From: UBA1952 sp965200035
GTDB taxonomy: Bacteria; Bacteroidota; Bacteroidia; Chitinophagales; Chitinophagaceae
Assembly: GCA_965200035.1 (NCBI GenBank)
Contig: OZ241334.1
Span: 496,001 to 560,000 of the forward strand
Length of the DNA stretch: 64,000 nt
Reading direction: 5' to 3'
Shown here: piece after piece, positions 1 to 7,782 of the stretch
Numbering within the stretch: the first letter of the stretch is position 1
How the letters are laid out: each line of letters starts with the position of its first letter
The notes under the pieces: model-generated
The model's database searches: none
What the model was told of the DNA's origin: nothing
The model's input: only the letters and a program-made list of their open reading frames with translations
Program-made: the position numbers and the translations under genes

Positions 1-121
1 AGGCAATTCCAATTGGCAACGTAAGTAAATTATGACTTTAATTATAACCTAATTCCTAGCTTATCTGCAAAACTTTTATTGCGGATGGAGGCTCGTTTAT
101 GAATAGCCGATAATTGAATGA

Positions 122-464
122 TCTCTTGATACAAGTTTGCAATCACATTTTCCTCTTTTCCGCTTTCCACAGATCGTTAGCAAGCGGATTATCCGCGACA
201 AGTTCGGCGACATCATCATTACTGATGGCGGGCGGGAAGCTGCCCTTTATGAAAGGGCCCGATCGGCCGGTGTTGACCAGAGTATCGCCAATGTACTGGG
301 CAATATATGCAGATGAAATACGTGCCTCGTGAGCCAACGGGAACCCTGAATTACAGGAAAAGCTGGACAATTTGCACAATGCCCGCGCAGAAAGTATTTT
401 AAAACATCTTTCAAAAAACATTCGTCAGTTTCGTTGTATTATTCTACCCGAGGACCTTTTATGA
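122..464 (+). pseudogene. possible decayed gene relic at the left edge
   Basis: Two adjoining open stretches on the plus strand look protein-like but lie in different frames and are separated by stops. The first, codons 122-316, includes the peptide DIIITDGGREAALYERARSA. The second, codons 333-464, includes ELQEKLDNLHNARAESILKH and ends at a stop at 462-464. Neither has a convincing start codon. The minus strand also carries an open frame (143-421), so composition alone cannot settle which strand was coding. I do not recognise the family. It may be the broken 3' end of a mobile-element gene. Confidence 0.25.
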
Positions 465-517
465 TTTTCAGGGCTGAGAAAAAGAACTAATATTATAATA
501 CCCACGTTATATAAAGT

Positions 518-1798
518 TTATGTGGCTATAATATGTGCTATAAAGCCTAGGCAAATGATACCAACAACATACTGTACTAAGGTCAATACGGCCAGTTCAA
601 TTTTACGAAGTTTAATTTTGTCAAAATCTAATTTAAATCCCCAAAAAATAAGAGATGTATATATAGCGCAATAATATATTTTAATTATATGATAAATAAA
701 ATTTCTTCCATACTTTCTTTTTAATTTGTAATCAACAATAGTAAGTTCTCTGGAAACAAAACCATTGCGAATTAGTCGGGAATAACACATATAATTCAAG
801 AAAACAGCTAAAGCTAGTAGGAAAAATGAATTCCGAAAAATAAGCCATCTACTATACCCATAATTATTCCAGTTTTTTAATACAAAATCTTCAATCCACG
901 ATCCTTCATGTTGATTAATAAGGTGTCGCTTAGCAATATCGTAACGTTCATAACTTTCAGGCACATCTTTATATAATTCCATCAACTGGCTATAAATCTT
1001 CAATTTCGCGGAATAAGGCTGTGCAGTGTCAACGAAAACATTCACTCCTGAAAGCGGAAATTTAAATTGGCTGACATCAATGTCATTTAAAAAAACAGCA
1101 ATTGAGGTATTATTGTTAGGAACAGATATTCCCCTCAAAACGACAGAACCAATTCCACCTATCGATTTAAGTATACATGTATCTCTGATGTATAAGATGG
1201 AAGTTGAATCAAATGTTACATCTTGGAACAGAAGTATACCAGACTTGCTTTTTAAATCTAAACTCTGGAAACCGCAGTGCTTAAATTCAACGAACGGTTT
1301 AGGCCGACTTATATCTCTGACAGCTTCAAAATTTGTATGACATGGGAACTGCAAATTTCTTATTGACGTACTATCTACAGCTAAGTTGAAATCACGTACC
1401 GATAAGTTTATTTTACGTTGTTTGTCCGAGGAGTCCATTAAGATCAACCGATGGCAGGAGACTATAAGATTATCAATATTTTGGGGCGTGATCAATTCTA
1501 TATTTTCTGTGCTTCTTAGGTTTAAAAATTTCACAGAATCCCATCGTCCTACGTTAGTGTAAAAATTTATACTCTCACCATGTTCTGGTTTATTATATAG
1601 TGATAGATTTTCTGCTTGAATTTTTGAAGCTCCGTAAAACAATTTGAAACTATATTGGGCCTTTAGTACATATAAAAGACTTGAGTTTACTACAAAATCA
1701 TTTTTCCACGCATTCAATGAATCATTCACGTCAAATGAGCACAATATTAGAATTAAAACTGTTCCTAAAAAAAGCTTAACTGCCTTGTCCAATATCAT
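518..1798 (-). CDS. membrane protein with beta-rich N-terminal region and three C-terminal TM segments
   Basis: 426 residues. A hydrophobic segment at about residues 8-24 looks like a signal or anchor. The middle (about 60-270) is rich in short alternating hydrophobic strands and reads like a loose beta-solenoid or pentapeptide-type region. The C-terminal third has hydrophobic stretches at about 320-338, 367-388 and 401-425, ending almost at the C-terminus. A solenoid followed by a tyrosine/tryptophan-rich linker and a small TM bundle resembles pentapeptide-repeat membrane proteins, but the repeat is not regular enough to assign. It stands alone on the minus strand, about 230 bp after the next gene cluster. 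Function unknown. Composition is AT-rich, like its neighbours. Confidence 0.7.
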   Translation of the reverse strand: MILDKAVKLFLGTVLILILCSFDVNDSLNAWKNDFVVNSSLLYVLKAQYSFKLFYGASKIQAENLSLYNKPEHGESINFYTNVGRWDSVKFLNLRSTENIELITPQNIDNLIVSCHRLILMDSSDKQRKINLSVRDFNLAVDSTSIRNLQFPCHTNFEAVRDISRPKPFVEFKHCGFQSLDLKSKSGILLFQDVTFDSTSILYIRDTCILKSIGGIGSVVLRGISVPNNNTSIAVFLNDIDVSQFKFPLSGVNVFVDTAQPYSAKLKIYSQLMELYKDVPESYERYDIAKRHLINQHEGSWIEDFVLKNWNNYGYSRWLIFRNSFFLLALAVFLNYMCYSRLIRNGFVSRELTIVDYKLKRKYGRNFIYHIIKIYYCAIYTSLIFWGFKLDFDKIKLRKIELAVLTLVQYVVGIICLGFIAHIIAT

Positions 1799-2028
1799 TA
1801 TACTTTTCTTTAAAACTACTTGTCAAAGTTCGCTAGCTCCTGCAGATGCCAAAAGAATAAAAAACAAAGAATATTATAAAAGTCAGCCAGTCAGTTCAGG
1901 AAAAATTATTACTATTTAATCTAATTATCGATCTTACAGAACATAACGGCAAGAATTTGAATTAAGTGCAGCTCACATGGAACACACTAATTTTCTGTCG
2001 CCCACCAAGATACTATTTATCGTTTCCA

Positions 2029-2505
2029 CTATCGAGTACGGGCAACTGAGAATTGCCTGGAAATTCGTTCAAAGTTAGCGCCCGTCAATGCATCAATTGA
2101 TAGCACTGTTTTATTCATAGTGTGTCCTAAAGCCCAGTCATTGCGCATGAATTTAAGTGATGCCAAGCGGTCATAGTCAAAACTGCTGATATAGTAAATT
2201 GGATGGCAAGATTGAACGTAGGGTTTTATTTGTTCGACTTGGGAAGGTTTTGCAATAATCACCAGCGAAAAATTACAATATCCTTGGAGCAATTCTTTAA
2301 CACGATTGAAAAAGCAGTTGATGCAGGACTTAGGAGAAAAGATAAGATAATATGTGTTTTCTTCTGGAATCCGGTAATTAAGATCGTTCGTAAGCAATGT
2401 TTGAAAGTTGATAATGTCGAGCGATTGAGGCAGCGGCGCGCTATTTATTGTAAGTGGCCCGCAGGCCAAGATGAATAAAAAGGAGATTTTATATATCCAT
2501 TTCAT
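2029..2505 (-). CDS. small exported thioredoxin-like protein (CINC motif)
   Basis: 158 residues. The N-terminus is a signal sequence with a possible lipobox ending at Cys15. The mature part has a thioredoxin-like beginning (TYYLIFSPKSCINCFFNR) with C61-x-x-C64, directly after a beta-strand, as in TlpA- or DsbA-like folds. The rest of the fold is short and no cis-proline is obvious. It overlaps the upstream DUF4221-like gene by 17 bp, so the two are surely co-transcribed and probably translationally coupled. Clusters of a small lipoprotein, a beta-propeller and a thioredoxin-like protein are common in Bacteroidota. Likely periplasmic or outer-membrane anchored; the substrate is unknown. Confidence 0.65.
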   Translation of the reverse strand: MKWIYKISFLFILACGPLTINSAPLPQSLDIINFQTLLTNDLNYRIPEENTYYLIFSPKSCINCFFNRVKELLQGYCNFSLVIIAKPSQVEQIKPYVQSCHPIYYISSFDYDRLASLKFMRNDWALGHTMNKTVLSIDALTGANFERISRQFSVARTR

Positions 2506-3661
2506 AGAAGTAGAGTTTATTGAGTGAACTTTTTTGAGCGATCCAGAATCCTTTACTATCGGGAATAGTGGTAAAAAACCAGAATTTTTTTTCCTGGAAA
2601 GATATTTCGCCTAATGATTGAAGATGTTTGTTGAGCACAATGAGAGAAAATGGACGGTCAACAACGTTATTGATTGTGGAGTCCACATTGTAATAATGAT
2701 AGGGCTTTTGCACAACCCTGTAAGCAAAAGGTGCGCCAGGCCGTACATTCAAAAATCCATAGATCGGGTGTGAAATATCGAACTCAATTGCAGCCGTATT
2801 ATCACTACGTTCAGGAATCTTATCGTAATCATCAAATGTTGGTGTCACAAATGGACTGGCTGCTCGATACCCGAACGTTTGTGCATTCGATGGGCCTAGC
2901 TGGTAAGAATAGATTGAATCAGACAGATAGTAAGACGCTAAAACTTGATTGTCGTAGTAGACGACATTTTTGTGGCTGCCCGACATGCCATAAAAGCGAT
3001 TTTGGTAAAACGCCGGAAACGATCCAAACGAGTGTGTAATGACGGCCGTATCTTGAAGCAGTTTGATGGCGGCGAATTGACTGCGTTTTAAAAATTCGTT
3101 CCCTGATGCCGGGTGTTCGCTTAGATATTCGCCGAAGTAGAGTGTATTGGCGGCTTTGTTAAAGGCAACAGGCTTATAGTCAACCTGTCCAAACAGACGA
3201 TAGTCAATGCCATTAAAATTATTGTTGACGAACCAGGAGTGAATAAGATCTCCTGACGCATTCATCAAAAATATCCGATAGCTCTTATTGGAAAAGGCAA
3301 AGATGCTGTCGGGTGAATTCACACTAACAATGTTTGAAATCTTATTGTTTCGTAATTGAGCATTGAGCGCACCCAGATCCAAGCGCTTTCCTTTCGATGA
3401 AGGTGATAAGCTAAAACCCCATATTGCACACTTGTTGCCATTGACAAAAAATATCGACGGCTTACCTTGAAAAGAAAAAATATAGCCGCCTGCACCACGT
3501 AAGCTATCAAACGCTGCATCCCGATCAAGTTGAAGGTCTACCGAGTCCTTGAGTATGATTGAAATTGCCTTATTCGGCGTTTTCGATATCCCGCAGGCGG
3601 CAATACCTAGAAAGACAAGGGTAAAAAGTGAGATGCGATATGTCGAACGCAATAAAAACAT
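2489..3661 (-). CDS. DUF4221-like lipoprotein (beta-propeller type)
   Basis: 390 residues with a lipoprotein signal peptide (GIAAC, Cys23). The body is a series of short aromatic-rich strands (for example FSFQGKPSIFFVNGN and KFWFFTTIPDSKGFWIAQK), consistent with the predicted six-bladed propeller of the Bacteroidota DUF4221 family, and its length is usual for that family. The start codon lies directly after a hairpin and A/T tract that separates it from the small lipoprotein gene upstream. Its 3' end overlaps the thioredoxin-like gene by 17 bp. Expected to sit on the outer membrane or periplasmic face; function unknown. The family call rests on fold-type pattern and context, not on a diagnostic motif. 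Confidence 0.65.
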   Translation of the reverse strand: MFLLRSTYRISLFTLVFLGIAACGISKTPNKAISIILKDSVDLQLDRDAAFDSLRGAGGYIFSFQGKPSIFFVNGNKCAIWGFSLSPSSKGKRLDLGALNAQLRNNKISNIVSVNSPDSIFAFSNKSYRIFLMNASGDLIHSWFVNNNFNGIDYRLFGQVDYKPVAFNKAANTLYFGEYLSEHPASGNEFLKRSQFAAIKLLQDTAVITHSFGSFPAFYQNRFYGMSGSHKNVVYYDNQVLASYYLSDSIYSYQLGPSNAQTFGYRAASPFVTPTFDDYDKIPERSDNTAAIEFDISHPIYGFLNVRPGAPFAYRVVQKPYHYYNVDSTINNVVDRPFSLIVLNKHLQSLGEISFQEKKFWFFTTIPDSKGFWIAQKSSLNKLYFYEMDI

Positions 3662-3691
3662 AAGGAAAAAAAACCACTACTAATGTAGTGG
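3662..3691 (-). terminator. intrinsic terminator/attenuator inside the lipoprotein operon
   Basis: On the minus strand CCACTAC, a four-base loop and GTAGTGG are followed by eight T residues, and the ATG of the DUF4221-like gene comes only a few bases later. It lies between the small lipoprotein gene and the two genes behind it, so partial read-through would set their ratio. Confidence 0.7.
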
Positions 3692-3704
3692 CCGTTGTTC
3701 TCAA

Positions 3705-4187
3705 TTAATAGTGGAAGGGTACAATAAGGGTGTGGTTACCGACCGTTGGTTTGGAGTCAGTTCCGAATGCTATTACGAGTTTGCTGTCTTCGCTGTAAAT
3801 TGCCTTGGAGTATACGCCATCAGCAATCATCTTTATGAAATCTTCATCTCCTAATAGATTTGAAGGGAGGTAAGAGCGTAGTTCCGTATTAGAAAACAGG
3901 TCTTGTAAAGAAGCGGGGGTGCCATCTGAAAGCGTGCGAAAGATACTATTTTGGGTAACGCTAGGGCATGGGGCGATCACCGAGCCTGATACGCAATCTC
4001 CTGCTGCCCCGGTGATGCAATCTTGGATTCCGGAGTCATAGCAGTAATCATATGCAATACGATTTGCAGTTTGATTGTTGCTGTGCGAATTTCGTATTGC
4101 TGGTGCTGAAGCTACAGCATCACTTTTAGAACAGCTGACTGCGAACCACAAGGGAAGGGCACAAAGGCCGAGAAATATCTTTTTCAT
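3705..4187 (-). CDS. small cysteine-rich lipoprotein
   Basis: 160 residues. Signal peptide with lipobox (AVSC, Cys19). Residues about 47-75 carry five cysteines in a short span (YDYCYDSGIQDCITGAAGDC and following), likely disulphide-bonded once exported. The C-terminal part is mixed and ends in VGNHTLIVPFHY. It is the first gene of a minus-strand cluster, followed by a terminator-like hairpin and then the DUF4221-like and thioredoxin-like genes. The cysteine cluster next to a CxxC thioredoxin-like protein suggests the two may be functionally linked (inference). No known family recognised. Confidence 0.7.
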   Translation of the reverse strand: MKKIFLGLCALPLWFAVSCSKSDAVASAPAIRNSHSNNQTANRIAYDYCYDSGIQDCITGAAGDCVSGSVIAPCPSVTQNSIFRTLSDGTPASLQDLFSNTELRSYLPSNLLGDEDFIKMIADGVYSKAIYSEDSKLVIAFGTDSKPTVGNHTLIVPFHY

Positions 4188-4515
4188 TTCGTTTGGTTTT
4201 GGTTAGGTCCTTTGGTAAGAAAACATGCGGACTGAATGTTTAATCGCCTGATCAGAGCTAATAAAAATGTAGCGAACAAACTAGTTTAAGATGTGTTCTA
4301 ATACGTCCGGCACAAACCTAATATCTTATCAGGATTTCCAAGCAAGCTTTTCAGCGCTATCAAAATGTGATTAAAACCGGGCAAAAATGGGAATTTAACG
4401 GTTAGGGGTTAAAGAGTTTTTATATATCTGCTAACTAATCTGCAGGTGCCAGTTGTTTCTACGTTAGAAAGGTGAATACCAAAGTGCTGAAAGGAATGAT
4501 TGAAAAGGTAATATT
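4188..4515. other. non-coding interval upstream of the lipoprotein cluster
   Basis: AT-rich intergenic DNA. It must hold the promoter of the minus-strand lipoprotein cluster near its left end. No open frame, tRNA, or convincing hairpin with a T-run was seen. Confidence 0.5.
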
Positions 4516-4626
4516 TTACAAGTTCATCTTATAGTTAAGATGCTTAAATATCATTGCAAGTAAATCTCTATCATCGGCATCATTTTCAATTACAACAATT
4601 GGCTTTTCTTGTTCATTTTTTGACAA
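4516..4626 (-). pseudogene. relic of a response-regulator receiver domain (N-terminal part)
   Basis: A 36-codon open stretch on the minus strand reads KPIVVIENDADDRDLLAMIF and then KHLNY before a stop. This matches the beta1 strand, acidic pocket and helix 1 of CheY-type receiver domains (hydrophobic strand, then an acidic triplet, then DLL.I). The rest of the domain, including the phosphorylated Asp, is absent and only a weak TTG start is available. In another frame just upstream is a short hydrophobic stretch (ALLILWLIYKVF). Likely a truncated remnant of a two-component gene. Confidence 0.45.
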
Positions 4627-4875
4627 AATACTTTATAAATCAGCCAAAGTATGAGAAGAGCGGTTAATACAGCTTTTATCCAAAGTGATATATAATTGCC
4701 GTTTAATCCTCTGTATTAGCATGGCTGCTGAATATTGCAAATTTTAAATGGAAAAGATAAGATATTCTGTAGTCAATTTTTCAGGTGAAAAAGACCCCCC
4801 GGCTAATGTGTAAACTACGATGTTTTATTCCAATAAGATTTCTGAAAATTTGACTTGACCTAACCGAAAAATAAT

Positions 4876-5847
4876 ATGTTACAAATTATAGTAAACGAAA
4901 AGTCAGATAGTTTGGATCAACTACAAAAATTGACAACCAGATTAAGAAAAAAAAGAAAGTCTCTAGAGCGTATAATAGACAGATTTTTGAGCCTGACACT
5001 TGATGATAAAGATTTCAACTATGAAAAATTCACCGCAGGATTTGATGGTAAGCAGCAAGAAAAGTTTATAACAGCCATACAAAAACTAGGCGATACAGTC
5101 TACTTACAACCAAAAGAATTGCAAACGGCGGCCAGCAATTTTAGCGATAACTATTATATTGACGATCCTAACAATCGGCTCGTCTTTGGCGAGATAAAGG
5201 TTAATTATACACAATTGCTTGGCTTGGTTCCGAAAACTGATTACACCTTTGCCTGTTTCAAGTTTATTCATCGTTTAGATGATCAGAATCAATGGTATTT
5301 GTCTGTACAACACCACTTGATGGAACACTCCGGACCCATTAGTTTAGATAATAATGAAGTTAATATAGATCCTAGAGCCATCTTGTTTGATTTGACGCCT
5401 ACTGGCGGCATCGTGACTCCCTATAATCCAAATTTTTTGGAAGGCAGTCCTTTCGGTTTTAAGGACACCCAATATCAAGACAAGGTTAAATATAAAAATC
5501 TGCAACCCGATCAATGGAAAGTTTGGAGTGTTACCATTCCCTGGCGAGAACTTGTAAGCTTACACGAGTGCAACACCAATCATGGACTGCCAGACGACAG
5601 CTACTATTTTAAATTTAAAAGTGTATCCTATGATTTAACAGCTCTTCCAAAAAGGTCTTCCATACCTTTCCCCCATTGTATAGCAATATACTCTGGAAAA
5701 ACGGATACCCAAGGGGTCGACCAAGACCACTTATTGGAGGGTGATGTTTGTCATTCTGCTATTTTTCGTGATGGCGCAGCTAATCTGGATACACTAAGTC
5801 CACCCAATCACAATGTGTATTTTTGGCCTCCTGATCTAACCGTATAA
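4876..5847 (+). CDS. hypothetical protein, first gene of a sensor-kinase operon
   Basis: 323 residues, soluble, no signal peptide or TM segment. Residues about 12-40 form a charged helical stretch (LDQLQKLTTRLRKKRKSLER). The remainder is a mixed alpha/beta region with many aromatic residues (about 150-320). I do not recognise a family or catalytic motif. It is followed 16 bp later by a polytopic membrane protein and then a histidine kinase, all in one direction, so it is probably part of the same operon. AT-rich like its neighbours. Confidence 0.65.
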   Translation: MLQIIVNEKSDSLDQLQKLTTRLRKKRKSLERIIDRFLSLTLDDKDFNYEKFTAGFDGKQQEKFITAIQKLGDTVYLQPKELQTAASNFSDNYYIDDPNNRLVFGEIKVNYTQLLGLVPKTDYTFACFKFIHRLDDQNQWYLSVQHHLMEHSGPISLDNNEVNIDPRAILFDLTPTGGIVTPYNPNFLEGSPFGFKDTQYQDKVKYKNLQPDQWKVWSVTIPWRELVSLHECNTNHGLPDDSYYFKFKSVSYDLTALPKRSSIPFPHCIAIYSGKTDTQGVDQDHLLEGDVCHSAIFRDGAANLDTLSPPNHNVYFWPPDLTV

Positions 5848-5863
5848 CTCTACTAGTCACCCT

Positions 5864-6484
5864 TTGTTTACTACAAAAATAATATGCTCTTTGGTGGTAA
5901 TGCTGTTATCAGGACTCGCAGGAATAGCAGTATGGACGCGTATACCTCCACAAGTACGTGCGTTAGTGATCCTGCTATTTATAACTTTTATTATTACTTA
6001 TTCAGCCGGCCATTTCTCAAATAATGGCTGGCTTTTTAATTTTTACATTCCTGTTGAATTTTGTATGATATCATGGGGCGCAACTGCTTATTTATCATCT
6101 TTCTTCACTAAAAGGATTCTACCCTTATTTGCTATTCTCTATTTTTGCATTTGGATTGGTAGCTTAATATTCTTTGGAATAAAGCAATTTAGCTATCCTG
6201 CATATCTATCGGGTTGTATAATGCTATCGGTGACCTATTTATCAGTGTTATTCCAAATTACATTATCTGGAACTATAAAATATAGAAAAGAAATTTTTCT
6301 TCTTTGCTTCGCTATCCTGCTCTATTATGCCTGCATTGTTCCACTTTTTGGCATGCTTAATTATTTAAACCGTAGAAATTCAGAAGTTGCATTAGGTCTT
6401 TATTCAACCATTAACTGGGGATTAGGGATTACTAGTAATGTATTGATTGGCATCTATTTTTTATCCCACTTTAGAAAAGAATAA
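5864..6484 (+). CDS. polytopic membrane protein, partner of a sensor kinase
   Basis: About 206 residues, almost entirely hydrophobic, with six or seven predicted TM helices and short loops ending in the basic tail SHFRKE. The longest frame starts with TTG (5864); the first in-frame ATG is at 5900, so the N-terminus is uncertain. It lies 7 bp upstream of the ATG of a NarL-type histidine kinase with only one TM helix. Such membrane proteins beside single-TM kinases often serve as the sensing partner, but that role here is inference from position. Confidence 0.65.
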   Translation: MFTTKIICSLVVMLLSGLAGIAVWTRIPPQVRALVILLFITFIITYSAGHFSNNGWLFNFYIPVEFCMISWGATAYLSSFFTKRILPLFAILYFCIWIGSLIFFGIKQFSYPAYLSGCIMLSVTYLSVLFQITLSGTIKYRKEIFLLCFAILLYYACIVPLFGMLNYLNRRNSEVALGLYSTINWGLGITSNVLIGIYFLSHFRKE

Positions 6485-6491
6485 CCAAACC

Positions 6492-7319
6492 ATGCTGCAG
6501 CCTCAGACGCATGAAATTGTATTTGCCGTGGCATGTACAACTCTTATTATTCTCGGGTTGCTCATTTCAATTATCATTGTGGTGCTTTTTGCAAAAAACC
6601 AGCAGACAAAGCAGGCTTTACTTTTAGGCGAGGCCAAACTTAAATATCAGGAAGAAATACGCACTATTGAAGCAGAAGTTCAGGAAACTACTTTAAATCA
6701 GATTTCATCAGAACTACATGATAATATCGGACAAATGCTAACCCTTATGAATCTCCAGATAGAGAAAGGGAAAATTACAAGACCTGATAGTCTTTCTGAA
6801 TTCAATATTCTTGGTGAAACATTGCAAAACACTATTCAACAGGTACGCCAGCTTTCTCATTCTCTGAACAGTGAGCATATCACAGCTAGTCCTTTGGAAA
6901 AAACTATTGAGAACGAATTACGACGACTATTGAATTTAGTGCCCACGAAAATACACTTCCTCACGGACGATGTAAAATCTCAGTTAAACAGAGATGAACG
7001 CTTAGTTGCTTTTCGAATATTTCAGGAGCTTCTGAACAACGCTATCAAACATGCCTCAGCGCAAAATATTTTTGTGGAGATTAATACTTTAAATGGCTTT
7101 CAACTTTTAGTAAGAGACGATGGGGTGGGTTTCAACGAAGAATTAGTCGGTAATAAATCAACAGGGATGGGCTTAAAAAATATGTTGAAGCGTGCAAAAA
7201 TGGCCGATATGGAATTTAGTATCAAAAGTTTGGAAAACAATGGAAGCACATTCATGCTCACAAAAGAAGTAAATTACATTGTTGGAGATAAATCTAGAGG
7301 GATTAGTCCGCAAAAATAG
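6492..7319 (+). CDS. NarL-family sensor histidine kinase (HisKA_3 + HATPase)
   Basis: 275 residues from the ATG at 6492. A longer frame from a TTG at 6447 would overlap the gene before it and is less likely. One TM helix at about 7-33, a helical linker, then the HisKA_3 dimerisation helix with the phospho-accepting His76 in ELHDNIGQ. The HATPase domain has an N-box (QELLNNAIKHA, about 178-188), G1 (DDGVGF, 209-214) and G2 (GMGLKNM, 225-231), so the ATP site appears intact. No response-regulator gene lies beside it. A receiver-domain relic is found about 1.9 kb upstream. It probably signals to a LuxR-type regulator encoded elsewhere. No periplasmic sensor domain. Confidence 0.9.
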   Translation: MLQPQTHEIVFAVACTTLIILGLLISIIIVVLFAKNQQTKQALLLGEAKLKYQEEIRTIEAEVQETTLNQISSELHDNIGQMLTLMNLQIEKGKITRPDSLSEFNILGETLQNTIQQVRQLSHSLNSEHITASPLEKTIENELRRLLNLVPTKIHFLTDDVKSQLNRDERLVAFRIFQELLNNAIKHASAQNIFVEINTLNGFQLLVRDDGVGFNEELVGNKSTGMGLKNMLKRAKMADMEFSIKSLENNGSTFMLTKEVNYIVGDKSRGISPQK

Positions 7320-7520
7320 CTGGGCCTACAAAAATAGCACGTAATAGGGTATGTCTTTCAGGAAGATTAGAGCGACATTCAGCATAGACAGATGAATTAT
7401 ACGACACAGTTCAGGCACCTAGGTGATAAGCGACTAGATATTTTCGCGAGAAAAGAACGGCAAGGGGAAGTGGCTTTGGCAATGAAGTTGCAAACTAAAC
7501 TGAGATGCTGACCAGATAGA

Positions 7521-7540
7521 TGTTGTACCTATGTTGTACC
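7521..7540. repeat. tandem 9-bp repeat, candidate integrase arm sites (chromosomal side)
   Basis: TGTTGTACC occurs twice with an 11-bp period (7521-7529 and 7532-7540). A related pair, TGTTGTAGT, also with an 11-bp period, lies on the other side of the tRNA-Phe fragment (7739-7758). Helical-phase repeats flanking a tRNA-derived core are what arm-type sites of tyrosine integrases look like. Confidence 0.45.
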
Positions 7541-7544
7541 AAAG

Positions 7545-7580
7545 AAAAAAGCGGTTAAGAGTTTTACTTCTTAACCGCTT
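7545..7580 (-). terminator. intrinsic terminator following the tRNA-Phe 3' half
   Basis: Minus-strand stem AAGCGGTTAAGA / TCTTAACCGCTT (12 bp) with an 8-base loop, followed by a run of T residues. It lies just downstream of the tRNA-Phe fragment, as expected for the terminator of the original tRNA gene. Confidence 0.8.
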
Positions 7581-7591
7581 AATTTTGACCG

Positions 7592-7638
7592 TGGTGTGGG
7601 CCGGGATCGAACCGGCGACACATGGATTTTCAGTCCCT
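7592..7638 (-). other. 3' half of a tRNA-Phe(GAA) gene, integration scar
   Basis: The minus strand has an anticodon loop CTGAAAA (anticodon GAA), a mostly complementary anticodon stem, variable loop GTGTC, T-arm GCCGG-TTCGATC-CCGGC, acceptor strand CCACACC and discriminator A. CCA is not encoded. Upstream (7640-7700 on the plus strand) there is no D-arm or 5' acceptor strand, so this is not a working tRNA. A 12-bp piece, ACACATGGATTT (7618-7629), is repeated at 7701-7712. This is the typical footprint of a tyrosine-integrase element that recombines in the 3' half of a tRNA. The element side is to the right. Confidence 0.8.
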
Positions 7639-7700
7639 ATTTTATTGATCTGATATGGTTTGACATGAAGCAAACCGGCTGATCTTCAAGATAAAATGTT

Positions 7701-7712
7701 ACACATGGATTT
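7701..7712. repeat. second copy of the tRNA-Phe core sequence
   Basis: ACACATGGATTT is repeated exactly, 83 bp from the copy inside the tRNA-Phe 3' half. It could be a second recombination core left by an earlier or degenerate attachment site. Confidence 0.4.
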
Positions 7713-7738
7713 ATTGGATCTCACGGCAAACCACCAAA

Positions 7739-7758
7739 TGTTGTAGTATTGTTGTAGT
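7739..7758. repeat. tandem 9-bp repeat, candidate integrase arm sites (element side)
   Basis: TGTTGTAGT at 7739-7747 and 7750-7758, 11-bp period, same orientation and period as the TGTTGTACC pair at 7521-7540. Together they bracket the tRNA-Phe core. Confidence 0.4.
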
Positions 7759-7782
7759 GTCTATAAGCAATCTATAGTGGTC

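Noticed and set aside
143..421. 92-codon open frame on the minus strand at the left edge
   Set aside because: It overlaps protein-like stretches on the other strand, has no recognised domain, and its start region is poor in coding features.
6447..6491. Upstream TTG start for the histidine kinase
   Set aside because: It would add 15 residues, overlap the preceding membrane-protein gene, and lacks support; the ATG at 6492 begins just before the TM helix.
7434..7673. 79-codon open frame on the minus strand
   Set aside because: It runs straight through the tRNA-Phe 3' half and its terminator (the peptide AGSIPAHTT is the usual translation of a T-arm), so it is not a gene.
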